Positions 38,012-46,352 of a DNA stretch of 64,000 bases are shown piece by piece. The notes beneath the pieces are model-generated. The model was given only the letters and a program-made list of their open reading frames with translations. It was not told the origin of the DNA and ran no database searches. Numbering within the stretch: the stretch's first letter is position 1; each line of letters begins with the position of its first letter. A program made the position numbers and the translations under genes. The stretch spans positions 1 through 64,000 of the forward strand of contig CAZFLE010000024.1 of the NCBI GenBank assembly GCA_964519895.1, written 5' to 3'. Source of the DNA: CAYFPX01 sp964519895 (GTDB lineage Bacteria > Myxococcota_A > UBA796 > CAJQPC01).

Positions 38012-39783
38012 TCACAGGCCCTGGCCGAACACCAGGTAGGCCGCGCCGGCGTCGTTGCCGGCGTCGCTCTGGCCCGTGGCACCGACCACCAGGTCGTCCT
38101 TGGCGTCGCCGTCCAGGTCGTCGGCCGCCCACAGGCTCGTGCCCGCCCCTTCTCCCCCGACGCGGCCTGCCAGCGCCAGCCCCGCATCGCCCACGTCCCC
38201 GATCGGATCACCGCCGATCAGCGGCCCATAGAAGACCCAGGTCATGCCTGCGTCGCCGTGGCCGTCGTGGGTGACCCCGGGACCCCCAAGGACAAGGTCC
38301 AGCACCCCGTCCCCGTCGAAGTCCCCGGCGTGGCCCGAGGCGCCGGTCTGGGTCTTGTTGTGGGGGCCCAGGATGCGCAGATCGGCGTCGGCCAGTCCGT
38401 TGGATCCCCCCAAGGGACCCCTCAGCACATAGGCGGCGCCAGTACCGTCCGCCCCGTCGACCTTGAGCTCGGGTGCGCCGACCAAGATGTCGTCGTAGCC
38501 GTCGTCGTCCAGATCGCCCAGGGCGGCCAGGTGGCTCCCGGCCTCGCTGCCGTCGGCTTCGCCCCGGAGCACGGCGTCGGCCTGGGTGATCCGCACCACA
38601 CCCGGGGCCAGCCGAGCGCCGGACAGCACATAGGCGGCCCCGGCGTTGCTGCCGGCGGTGTCCTCGCGGCTGGCGCCCAGCACCACGTCGTCCTTGCCGT
38701 CTCCGTCCAGATCCCCGGCACCCGCCACGGCCGCGCCCAGCCAGTCCCGGTCCGTTGCGGCCTCGAAGGTCGTGTCCGCGTCCACCGGACGCGCATCGCG
38801 GGAGACCGGGCCCAGCCACAGCCAGACCTCACCCGCCTCGATCTCGGCGCCGGCATTGGGTGTGCCCACCAACAGGTCCGGCACGTCGTCGCCGTTCACG
38901 TCGGCCCAGCCGACCGACGTTCCCAGCTCGTCGTTGTAGGCAGCCCCGATGATGCGGCCGTCCGCGTCGCCCAGGGACGCCCGGCCCTCGGGCACGCCGG
39001 ACCACCAGTACACCGCGCCGTTGCCCGAGATGCCGCCCTGGCCGCTGCGCGGTGCGGACACCACCAGGTCGTCGTGGCCGTCCTGGTCCAGGTCGCCTGG
39101 CAGGAGCACGGCGCTGCCCGCGTAGTCCGCCATGGACTCGCCATAGAGCCGGCTGGACAGGTCGTCCAGGGCCAGGTCGGCCGTGACGGGACCCAGCACC
39201 AGGTAAGCGCCACCGGTGTGGTCGGCGCCGTCTGTGTTCAGGGAGCTCGCGCCTAACAGCAGGTCCGGCCAGCCGTCCCCGTCCACGTCGGACCCTGCCA
39301 CGGCGCTGCCGAGCTCGTCGTTGGTGGACTCCCCGGTCACCACCAGGTCCCCGTCCCCCAGCAGCCGCTCGCCGACCGCCCGGCAAGCCGCCGCTTGGCC
39401 ATCGCAGTCATTGTCCAGCCCGTCGTCGCAGATCTCCGGCGCCTGGGGATGGATCGAGGGGTCCTCGTCGTCACAGTCCCCGTCGACCTCGGACCGACCG
39501 TCGCCGTCGTCGTCGTGGTTCACGGTGCCGTCGTCGATGGTGCCGTCGCAGTCGTCGTCCACGCCATCGGGCAGCTCCTCGGCGTCCGGGTGCACGCTGT
39601 CGTCCCCGTCGTCGCAGTCCCCGTCGGTCTCGCTCCAGCCGTCGCCGTCGTCGTCGTAGTCCACGGTGCCGTTGTCGGTCCGACCGTCGCAATCGTCGTC
39701 CAGAGGTGGCCGTCACCGTCCCAGTCGTCGCCGAATTCGTCCACGCAGGCGCAGAGCAGCAGCAGGGGGAGCAGCATCCTCAC
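38012..39783 (-). pseudogene. FG-GAP / MopE-repeat lipoprotein with internal frameshift
   Basis: The start (GTG 39783 or ATG 39777) encodes a lipoprotein signal (lipobox LLCAC) and 'DEFGDDWDGDGHL'. Near 39700-39708 the frame breaks and continues as 'DDDCDGRTDNGTVDYDDDGD' in the -1 frame through two MopE repeats, seven or so FG-GAP/integrin-type repeats (DxDGDGxxDLLVG) and the stop at 38012. The downstream frame has a stop just before the junction, so no single frame works. A MopE unit should contain about 20 more residues between 'DWDGDGH' and 'DDDCDG', so a slipped deletion between near-identical DNA repeats fits best. An assembly or base-call error is also possible. Intact, it would be an outer-surface calcium-binding propeller. 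Confidence 0.7.
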
Positions 39784-39832
39784 CTTGGCCCCATCGGCCC
39801 CGGAGAGGGGCGGCTTGAGCAGGGGCCCGACG

Positions 39833-41866
39833 CTACTCGATCGTCATCGAGATGTGGTCGACGTCGACGGTGCTCTCGCTGCCCGCCTGGACGGTCAGGC
39901 GGGTGTGGAAGACCGGCCGAGCGCCGCCAGAGGGCGCCGTGGCGGACACGGTGGTCTGCTGCCAGCTGGTCGTGAGCGGCACCGTGCTCGTGTCCGACTG
40001 GAGCGGCTTGGTCCACATCTGCTGGTCCCGGAAGTCCAGGGTCAGCCTGGCCTGGTCGGCCTCGCTGCCGCCGCGCAGCCACAGCGTGACCGTGACCTGT
40101 TGACCGTCGACGGCCGGGTTGGGCTGGTGGACCTCGGCGTCCTGGGTGAGCTGCAGGAAGAACCCCCCGTCGTGGGCTCGGCCGGCGTCCTGGATCCGGG
40201 CGACGCCGTCGTCGGTGTAGTACCGCCACCCGTACCCCCCAAAGGGTGCCGAGAGCTCGAAGCTGCCGTTGGCCACGTCGCCGTCGGCGCCGAAACCGCT
40301 CATCACGTCCTGGATCCCCGGGGTCCAGCCCAGGGTCTCTTCCAGATGACGGGCCAGGGTCGCGGCCATGCCGCCGTGGTCCGACTCGCAGCCGTGCCAC
40401 TGCTCGAAGACCCAGGGAAAGGTCGCGACCGACAGGTTCGCGTCCCCGCGCTCGGCCGCCACTTCGTCGGTGTAGTTCGCGGTCTCGTCGTAGTCCCAGC
40501 CCCAGGCGTTGTAGAGCACGATGTGGGCGTCGGGGTGCACTGCCCTCAGGTCGTCGAGCAGGGCGTGGTAGTCGGCTCGGATCGTGGCCTCGGCGCGGCC
40601 CACGTCGTTGGCCCCCAGGTTGACCACGACCAGGTCCGCCGGGTTCGACGCGAAGTCCCAGGTGTCGTCGGCCGCGTCGTAGTCCACCCGGGTGAACCGG
40701 TCGTGGACCTGGGCGATGCGGGAGCCGGACCACGAGATGTTCTGGACCTCGGCGTCGAAGAGGCGGCCGATGATGCCGGCGTAGCCGAAGTGGTGCCCGT
40801 CCCGATCGACGCCGCCGCGGTTCTGCTCGGACTCGAGGGAGTAGCCGGCCAGGTTGGAGTCCCCGTAGAACTCGATGCGGCGAGCGGGGCGGGACGGAGG
40901 CTCGGTCAGGCCGCTGCCAAAGACCACGACTCCCGTCAGGGTGCCGGCGCTGCCGTAGTTGGTCTCCTTGACCCACTCCAGGGTGTGCTCGCCGTCGTCC
41001 AGGTCCCGGGCCAGCACGTGCAGGGCCAGGCCAGGCTCGAGCTCCTGCTTGACCGAGCCCAGGTGGTCGTCGTCCACCACCGCACGCAGGCTCTCGGAGC
41101 GCGACCCGGTGTCGAAGAGCACGCCCACTCCGGTGCCCCGGAAGCCCACCTGGAGCGCGGAGCCCTGCCAGCCACAGCGGGGTGCGGCCGGATCGGTCAG
41201 GTCCCAGCGGCCGACCCGCTGCATCGCCGGATCGTCGGCGGGCACCAGGGTGGCGGTCGGGTCGACGAAGGCCAGGTCGTCCACCACCAGCTCGATCAGC
41301 GGGTCGGCTTCCAGGCCCAGGATCAGGCGGGCGTCGCCGGACGGAGGGCTGAAGTCGCCGGCGAGCTCGGTCCAGTCGGCCCCGACTGTCGCGGTGGCCA
41401 CCGTGACCGATGGCTGTCCGGCCTCGGTGAGGGTCAGCGCGACCTGGGCCGCGTCGGGACCGACCACACGGACCCACGCCGCGGCGCCATAGGGCCGGTC
41501 CGGCTCGACCCAGGGCCGGACGTCCTGGGTCAGGATCACGCCGTCCTGGGCCCGCGCGGGTACACCCAGGGCGTGGGCGCCGCTGTGGGGGTCTTCGGTC
41601 GTCACCGCGCCGTCGGTGCGCCAGCCGGTCGCGTCCCCCGTCTCGAAGCCCGGGTTGGTGAGCACGTTCCAGCCCGCCGGGTCCCGCGGGGTCGTGGCTG
41701 GGGTCCCGCTGTCCTGGGTGTGCCCGGGGCCGCCGGTGTCGGTCTCGGCCGTGGCGGTGTCGGTCTGGTCGGTCGCCGTGTCGGAGGGGGGCGGGGGGGT
41801 GCCGGAGTCGGTGGCCGGGGTTTCGGTGCCGGAACAGGCGAGCCAGGCGAGGGCCAGGATGTGCAT
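39833..41866 (-). CDS. SGNH/GDSL esterase lipoprotein, CE2-like
   Basis: 677 residues from ATG 41866. Lipobox WLAC and a Thr/Asp/Pro linker. A carbohydrate-binding-like jelly roll ('LTNPGFETGDATGW') spans about residues 65-190. A CE2-like beta-sandwich ('VLFDTGSRSESLRAVVDDD') precedes the SGNH core: block I 'EFYGDSNLAGYS' (Ser), block III 'VVNLGANDVG' (Asn), and 'CESDHGGMAATLARHLEE' (His region). A second jelly-roll-like domain ('DVANGSFELSAPFGGYGW') ends the protein. Family members deacetylate polysaccharides outside the cell; the substrate is unknown. Confidence 0.8.
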   Translation of the reverse strand: MHILALAWLACSGTETPATDSGTPPPPSDTATDQTDTATAETDTGGPGHTQDSGTPATTPRDPAGWNVLTNPGFETGDATGWRTDGAVTTEDPHSGAHALGVPARAQDGVILTQDVRPWVEPDRPYGAAAWVRVVGPDAAQVALTLTEAGQPSVTVATATVGADWTELAGDFSPPSGDARLILGLEADPLIELVVDDLAFVDPTATLVPADDPAMQRVGRWDLTDPAAPRCGWQGSALQVGFRGTGVGVLFDTGSRSESLRAVVDDDHLGSVKQELEPGLALHVLARDLDDGEHTLEWVKETNYGSAGTLTGVVVFGSGLTEPPSRPARRIEFYGDSNLAGYSLESEQNRGGVDRDGHHFGYAGIIGRLFDAEVQNISWSGSRIAQVHDRFTRVDYDAADDTWDFASNPADLVVVNLGANDVGRAEATIRADYHALLDDLRAVHPDAHIVLYNAWGWDYDETANYTDEVAAERGDANLSVATFPWVFEQWHGCESDHGGMAATLARHLEETLGWTPGIQDVMSGFGADGDVANGSFELSAPFGGYGWRYYTDDGVARIQDAGRAHDGGFFLQLTQDAEVHQPNPAVDGQQVTVTLWLRGGSEADQARLTLDFRDQQMWTKPLQSDTSTVPLTTSWQQTTVSATAPSGGARPVFHTRLTVQAGSESTVDVDHISMTIE

Positions 41867-41918
41867 GGACCCTTCGTACCCCGGCCCCGGGCCTGTCGTC
41901 GGGCTATCGGGGAGCCCG

Positions 41919-42674
41919 ATGGCGATGATGGACCGGCTCCGCAGCTTCCGGCAGGGTCTGGGGGTGTTCCGCCCTCGGCTCTGGCCCACCCTCGGGGCCG
42001 GCTTCGTGGTGGTGACAGCCCTGGGGCTCTGTCAGTGGCAGGTCCGCCGGGACGGAGAGCGCAACCAGTACCTGGACGCCGCGCGGAAGGCCTGGGACCT
42101 CCCCCGGGTCGACGAGGCCGCGCTCGCCGCACCCGACCAGGTCTGGTTCCGGGACGTCACCCTGACCGGGGCCTACACCCCCCGGGTCATGCTCGAGGGC
42201 GGGCGACGGGTCGACGGCGCCGTGGGCTATGGCGTGCTCCAGGTCTTCGAGACCGCCGGCGGGCGCCAGCTGCTGGTGAACCGCGGGGACCTGCGCCGGG
42301 CCGATCGGGACAAGGGTCTGGCCGCCCTGGACCACGGGGCTCCGACGACCCTGCGGGGCCAGCTACGCCCGCTCCCGGCAGGGGGCGACAACCCGCCTGT
42401 CGAGTCCGCTGACCTCCCGCCGATCTGGGGCCAGCGAAACGTCGGCGCGATCCACGCCTGGGCGGGCGGGCTGGAACCGGGGCTCTGGATCTGGGCGGGC
42501 GAGCGGCTGGCCCCGGGCGAAGAGCCCACGCCGGACCCCCTCCTCGCCACCGGCTACGGGCCCGCGGTCCGCGACAACACGAGCCTGCACTACGCCAAGC
42601 AGTGGTTCGCCCTGGCGCTCATCATCGGAGCCCTGTGGGGCTGGGCGTCGTTTGAGGCGAACCAACGCCGCTGA
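41919..42674 (+). CDS. SURF1-family cytochrome oxidase assembly protein
   Basis: 251 residues from ATG 41919, five bases after GGGAG. One transmembrane helix at about residues 22-42 followed by the conserved 'LGLCQWQVRRDGERNQYL', and a second helix at the C-terminus ('WFALALIIGALWGWASFE'); 'YGVLQVF', 'LLVNRG' and the H-Y-x-x-Q-W-F end are SURF1 signatures. SURF1 helps insert haem into the oxidase large subunit. No oxidase structural genes are in the window. Divergent from the esterase lipoprotein gene. Confidence 0.85.
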   Translation: MAMMDRLRSFRQGLGVFRPRLWPTLGAGFVVVTALGLCQWQVRRDGERNQYLDAARKAWDLPRVDEAALAAPDQVWFRDVTLTGAYTPRVMLEGGRRVDGAVGYGVLQVFETAGGRQLLVNRGDLRRADRDKGLAALDHGAPTTLRGQLRPLPAGGDNPPVESADLPPIWGQRNVGAIHAWAGGLEPGLWIWAGERLAPGEEPTPDPLLATGYGPAVRDNTSLHYAKQWFALALIIGALWGWASFEANQRR

Positions 42675-42793
42675 GCGGCTGACATCGTCCTGACCCGGCG
42701 TCATCGCCGGTCACGCCCGGTCACCCGATCTCTCCCGACCGAAGCCGCGTCCCGGGGCCCACACCCAGGGACCGTCTCACACGGGAGAGCACC

Positions 42794-43669
42794 ATGACCA
42801 TCCTCCTCACCTTGTCCGCGAGCGCCCTGGCCGGTGACGCCAAGATCGTCGGTGGCACCGAAGCCGGCAGCGCCTGGCCCGAGGTGGCGGCGCTCCTCCA
42901 GGGTGGAGAGGCCGTCTGCACCGGGGTGCTGATCGCGCCCGACGTGGTGCTGTCGGCCGGCCACTGCGGTAAGCGCATCGACCAGGTGCACCTGAAGGCC
43001 GAGAGCCTGAGCGGGCCAGGGGAGACCCTGGGGGTTCGCGAAGTCGTGCGCTATCCCCAGCACTACACGACCTATGACCTGGAGGTGTTGCTCCTGGACC
43101 GCGAGTCCAGCGTGACCCCGGCGACCATCGCCCAGGACTGTGTGCTCGACGAGCTCGTCGATGGCGCCAGTGCCACCATCGTGGGCTACGGCGCGGTGGA
43201 CAAGCGCGGCAGTGAGTACGTGGACGAGCTCCTGCACGCCCAGGTCCAGGTCACCGATCCGGACTGCCAGGCGACGGAGCGAGGCTGCATGGAAGAGGTC
43301 AGCCCCGGCGGCGAACTCGGCGCGGGCGGTGACGGCACCGACACCTGCTACGGCGACTCCGGCGGCCCGATCTTCCTGAACACCGGCGACGGAGATTTCC
43401 TGGTGGGCATCACCTCCCGGGGCTGGGACGACGTGACAGTCGACTGCGGTCAGGGGGGCATCTACGTGCGCCCCGACGCGGTCTTGTCCTGGCTCGAGGA
43501 GGCGGGCGGCTGGGACCTCGCCCAGCCCGACTGCGGCTCCGGCGGCACCGCTGCAGAGCCCACCGAGGACGGGCCGCTGCCGGTCGGCGGGTGCGCGGTG
43601 ACCCCCGCGTCCCCCTGGGCACTCGGCTTCCTGATGCCGCTGGTGCTGTGGGGCCGTCGACGTTCTTGA
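42794..43669 (+). CDS. Trypsin-like serine protease with MYXO-CTERM-like tail
   Basis: 291 residues from ATG 42794 behind GGGAGAG. Signal peptide cleaved near ALAG, and 'KIVGGTEAGSAWPEV' gives almost no propeptide. S1 triad: His in 'VLSAGHCG', Asp in 'TTYDLEVLLLD', Ser in 'TCYGDSGGPIF'. The C-terminus (GGCAVTPASP, hydrophobic helix, WGRRRS) resembles MYXO-CTERM. The gene ends inside a possible -35 box (TTGACG) of the next gene. Likely a secreted, surface-retained protease. Confidence 0.88.
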   Translation: MTILLTLSASALAGDAKIVGGTEAGSAWPEVAALLQGGEAVCTGVLIAPDVVLSAGHCGKRIDQVHLKAESLSGPGETLGVREVVRYPQHYTTYDLEVLLLDRESSVTPATIAQDCVLDELVDGASATIVGYGAVDKRGSEYVDELLHAQVQVTDPDCQATERGCMEEVSPGGELGAGGDGTDTCYGDSGGPIFLNTGDGDFLVGITSRGWDDVTVDCGQGGIYVRPDAVLSWLEEAGGWDLAQPDCGSGGTAAEPTEDGPLPVGGCAVTPASPWALGFLMPLVLWGRRRS

Positions 43670-43696
43670 CGATTGCGCAGGCCAGCCGGATTAGGT
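43666..43696 (+). promoter_or_regulatory. Possible sigma-70 promoter TTGACG-N19-TTAGGT
   Basis: TTGACG (43666-43671), which includes the protease stop, and TTAGGT (43691-43696) are spaced 19 bp apart just ahead of ATG 43704 of the outer-membrane selenoprotein. The leader would be very short, and no Shine-Dalgarno is evident. Confidence 0.35.
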
Positions 43697-43703
43697 GCGC
43701 CCC

Positions 43704-44579
43704 ATGCCCCCGTTGCACCCCTTCCGGTTGGTCTGCGTCTCGACGCTCCTGTTCGCCTTTGCTGCAGAGCCCGCCTACGCCCAGTGAACGATGTGAAGCG
43801 ACAGCAGCCTGCCGGTCGGCAGGTCCGTGTATGACGGTGGCATGACGCCCGGACAGGCCCGGGCGGTGGTCAACGCGTGGGGCATCGCGGGTCCTCGCGG
43901 TACAGCGGGACTGGCATCGGCCCGCCTGACCCTGGGGCTGCGGCCCGGACTCACGACGACCCTGGCCCTGGCTGGGCAGCACTGGTACGACAGCGAACGG
44001 TCGCTCCGGGACGCCCAGCTCAGCGTCACCTGGAAGGGCCTGGATCAACCGACCCAGGCGCTGCGCATCCACGGCGGGCTGACCCTGCCGACTGGGGCGA
44101 CCGGTGAGACCACCGCCTTCACGCCCTGGTCCACCGGCAGCGTCGATCCCTGGGCATCGGTCGACTACTACCGGGGCAGCAGCTGGCTCGTCGGGGGCGC
44201 CTTCACGCACCGCCAGCCGCTCTACGCTGGCACAGACGGGTACCGCAACGGCGGCAAGACCAACCTGGACCTGTCCGTCGCCCGCCGGAACCGCTGGGGG
44301 GTGGCCGCCGGGCGGCTGGCGTTCATGCGCTCCGGGGCCGGCCAGGGCCGCGCCAGCGGCGAGGCTTTCACCGAGGTCGATCTGGCGCTGAGCTGGCTCC
44401 ACGAGATCGACGACCAGTGGGCCGTGACGGGCCACCTGCGGGTGCCGCTCTACTACAACGCCCTGGGCACGCCGCTGCCCTACCGGGTGGCGGTGGGGCT
44501 CTCCGTCGCCCGTGTCACGGCCCGCCCCGCAGTGCTCGAGACCCAGGAACACCACCACGGCGACGGCCACAAGCACTGA
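43704..44579 (+). CDS. Predicted selenoprotein: outer-membrane barrel with UxxU N-terminus
   Basis: 291 residues if both in-frame TGA codons (43785, 43794) are read as selenocysteine. ATG 43704 encodes a full signal peptide (27 codons: basic start, hydrophobic core, AYA cleavage). The frame then reads Q-U-T-M-U-SDSSLPVGRSVYDGG and runs on without further stops as a Gly/Tyr/Trp-rich alternating beta-strand protein, ending in HHHGDGHKH. The mature protein would start with a U-x-x-U pair. A SECIS-like hairpin with GGTC loop follows the second TGA. Ordinary gene calling would start at GTG 43827 and lose the signal peptide. The His-rich tail and U pair suggest binding of a soft metal or a redox role at the outer membrane. 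Readthrough of only one TGA, or a decayed gene, are alternatives. Confidence 0.75.
43794..43823 (+). promoter_or_regulatory. Predicted bacterial SECIS hairpin with UGA(Sec)
   Basis: TGA 43794-43796, an 11-base spacer, then a perfect 6-bp stem CCTGCC / GGCAGG (43808-43813, 43818-43823) closing a GGTC loop. GGU sits at +18 to +20 after the TGA, the same geometry as in the redoxin gene. The first TGA (43785) is 9 bases further upstream and has no separate hairpin. Confidence 0.75.
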
Positions 44580-44606
44580 TCGCGTCCAACCGTGGGGCGT
44601 CGGGGA

Positions 44607-46352
44607 TCAGGCGTCGAGTCGCGCCTTGGCGCGCATTCGCCCGTAGACCCGTCGATAGGGGCCCTCCTGGGCGATCAGCGTGCCGTGCTGGCCCCACTGC
44701 GCCAGCCTGCCGTCCTCGAGCACGGCGACCGCGCTGGCGCGCTCGATCGTGCCCGGGCGATGGGTCACCACCAGGGTCGTCAGCTCGGGCAGCGCCGCGC
44801 CCAGGCCATCCCAGAAGGCCGCCTCGGTGTCCGCGTCCAGGGCCGCCGTCGCGTCGTCCAGTACCAGCACGCCCGGGCGCCCTGCCAGGGCGCGGGCCAG
44901 CGCGACCCTCTGGCGTTGACCCCCCGACAGGGTGACGCCGCGCTCCCCGACCACGGTGTCCAGGCCGTCCGGCAGCTGCGGCAGATCCTGGGTCAGCCGG
45001 GCCAGTGCCACGGCGCGTTCCACGTCGGCGTCGGCCAGTGCCCGGCCCAGGGTCACGTTGTCCCGCACCGTGGTGGACAACAGGACCGGGTCCTGGGGCA
45101 CATAGGCGATCAGCCGGGCCAGGGCGGCCGGGTCCAGGTCCTCCCAGGGCACGCCCCCCAGGGCGACCGCGCCGGGCGTGCGCGGCAGCTGGCCCAGCAG
45201 GCCGCGGAGCAGCGTGGTCTTGCCGGAGCCGACCTCGCCGACCACGGCCACGACCGCGCCTGGCGACACCTGGAGCGTTGCATCGGCCAGCAGGGTGGCG
45301 CCGTCCGGTGCCTGGACGCTCATCTGGTCGAGCCGGATCGAGGCCTCTCCGGGCGGCCGCGGGTGCGTCGGCAGGACCAGACGCGGCAGGTCCACGACCT
45401 CTTGGAGCCGCGCCAGCGCCACACCGGCTTGCTGGTAGCGGGACAGGAAGATGCCGGTGTCGAACATCGGCCAGACCAGGGTCATCGTGAGGCCTTCGAA
45501 CGTGACCAGCTGGCCCAGGGTGATGGTGCCGTCGAGCACGCCCTTGCCGCCGGCGAGCAACAGCGCGACCACGGCGAGCTGCCAGCCGTAGCCGAACATC
45601 AGGTAGACCACGTGCTGGACCATCGCGGTCTTGATCTCGGCGCTGCGCTGGGCTTCGGCGGCGGCGTGGAAGCGCTCGGCGGCCGCGTCCTCGAGCTGGT
45701 TCGCCTGGAGCACCCTCACCGCCGCGAACAGGGTCGCGAGCTGGTCATTGATCCCGGAGATCGCGGCCTGGACCTGGGCGTAGCGCTTGCCCAGGGTGCC
45801 TTGGATGCGCGACTGCACCACGATCAGGATCGGCAGGGGGAACACCACCATCACCGTCAACAGCGGCGCCATCGACACCATGGCGACCAGACAGGCGCAG
45901 ACGATCAGCGCCGCTTCGAAGGCGCGGAAGATGCCCGAGCACAGGAACCAGACCGTCTTGTCGCCGGCGTCGTCGGTCAGGCGTGTGACCAGATCGCCCA
46001 CCCGCCACCGGCCGAGCACCACCGGCGAGACGTCGCTCAGGTGGTGGAAAAGGCGGGCCCGGAGGCGGTAGCCGATCCAGGCATTCATGACCGTGCGTCC
46101 GCCCTGGAGCACGACGTACAGCGCGGTCTGCCCCAGGCCGACCAGGAGCATCCAGCCCGCGACCTCGACCAGCCGCTCCGGCCTGGCATCGCCCTGGACC
46201 TCGTCGACCAGGAACTGCCACAGCCAGGGGAAAGTGGCGACCAGGGTGGCGTTGACGAAGGACAGCCCGACGATCAGCGCGAGCCAGCCTCGGCTGCCGG
46301 TCCACACGTGGCTGAACCAGGCCCACACCAGATTGGTCGAGAGCGCCTTCAC
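44607..46352 (-). CDS. ABC exporter half-transporter, degenerate-site subunit
   Basis: 581 residues. Six transmembrane segments (about 1-310) followed by an ATPase domain: Walker A 'GEVGSGKTT', signature 'LSGGQRQR' and Walker B 'VLVLDDATAALDA'. The catalytic Glu after Walker B is Asp here, so its own ATP site is non-consensus, while its signature motif is canonical. The start overlaps the stop of the partner gene by four bases, so the two form a heterodimer of the LmrCD/TmrAB type. The substrate (drug, lipid or peptide) is unknown. Confidence 0.88.
   Translation of the reverse strand: MKALSTNLVWAWFSHVWTGSRGWLALIVGLSFVNATLVATFPWLWQFLVDEVQGDARPERLVEVAGWMLLVGLGQTALYVVLQGGRTVMNAWIGYRLRARLFHHLSDVSPVVLGRWRVGDLVTRLTDDAGDKTVWFLCSGIFRAFEAALIVCACLVAMVSMAPLLTVMVVFPLPILIVVQSRIQGTLGKRYAQVQAAISGINDQLATLFAAVRVLQANQLEDAAAERFHAAAEAQRSAEIKTAMVQHVVYLMFGYGWQLAVVALLLAGGKGVLDGTITLGQLVTFEGLTMTLVWPMFDTGIFLSRYQQAGVALARLQEVVDLPRLVLPTHPRPPGEASIRLDQMSVQAPDGATLLADATLQVSPGAVVAVVGEVGSGKTTLLRGLLGQLPRTPGAVALGGVPWEDLDPAALARLIAYVPQDPVLLSTTVRDNVTLGRALADADVERAVALARLTQDLPQLPDGLDTVVGERGVTLSGGQRQRVALARALAGRPGVLVLDDATAALDADTEAAFWDGLGAALPELTTLVVTHRPGTIERASAVAVLEDGRLAQWGQHGTLIAQEGPYRRVYGRMRAKARLDA

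Noticed and set aside
39664..39783. Programmed -1 frameshift in the FG-GAP gene
   Set aside because: No slippery heptamer at the junction, and repeat-unit residues are missing, which fits a deletion better.
43704..43796. Signal peptide followed by stop as plain pseudogene decay
   Set aside because: Only TGA stops, no frameshift over 290 codons, and a hairpin at the same distance as in the redoxin gene; Sec decoding explains more, though decay is not fully excluded.
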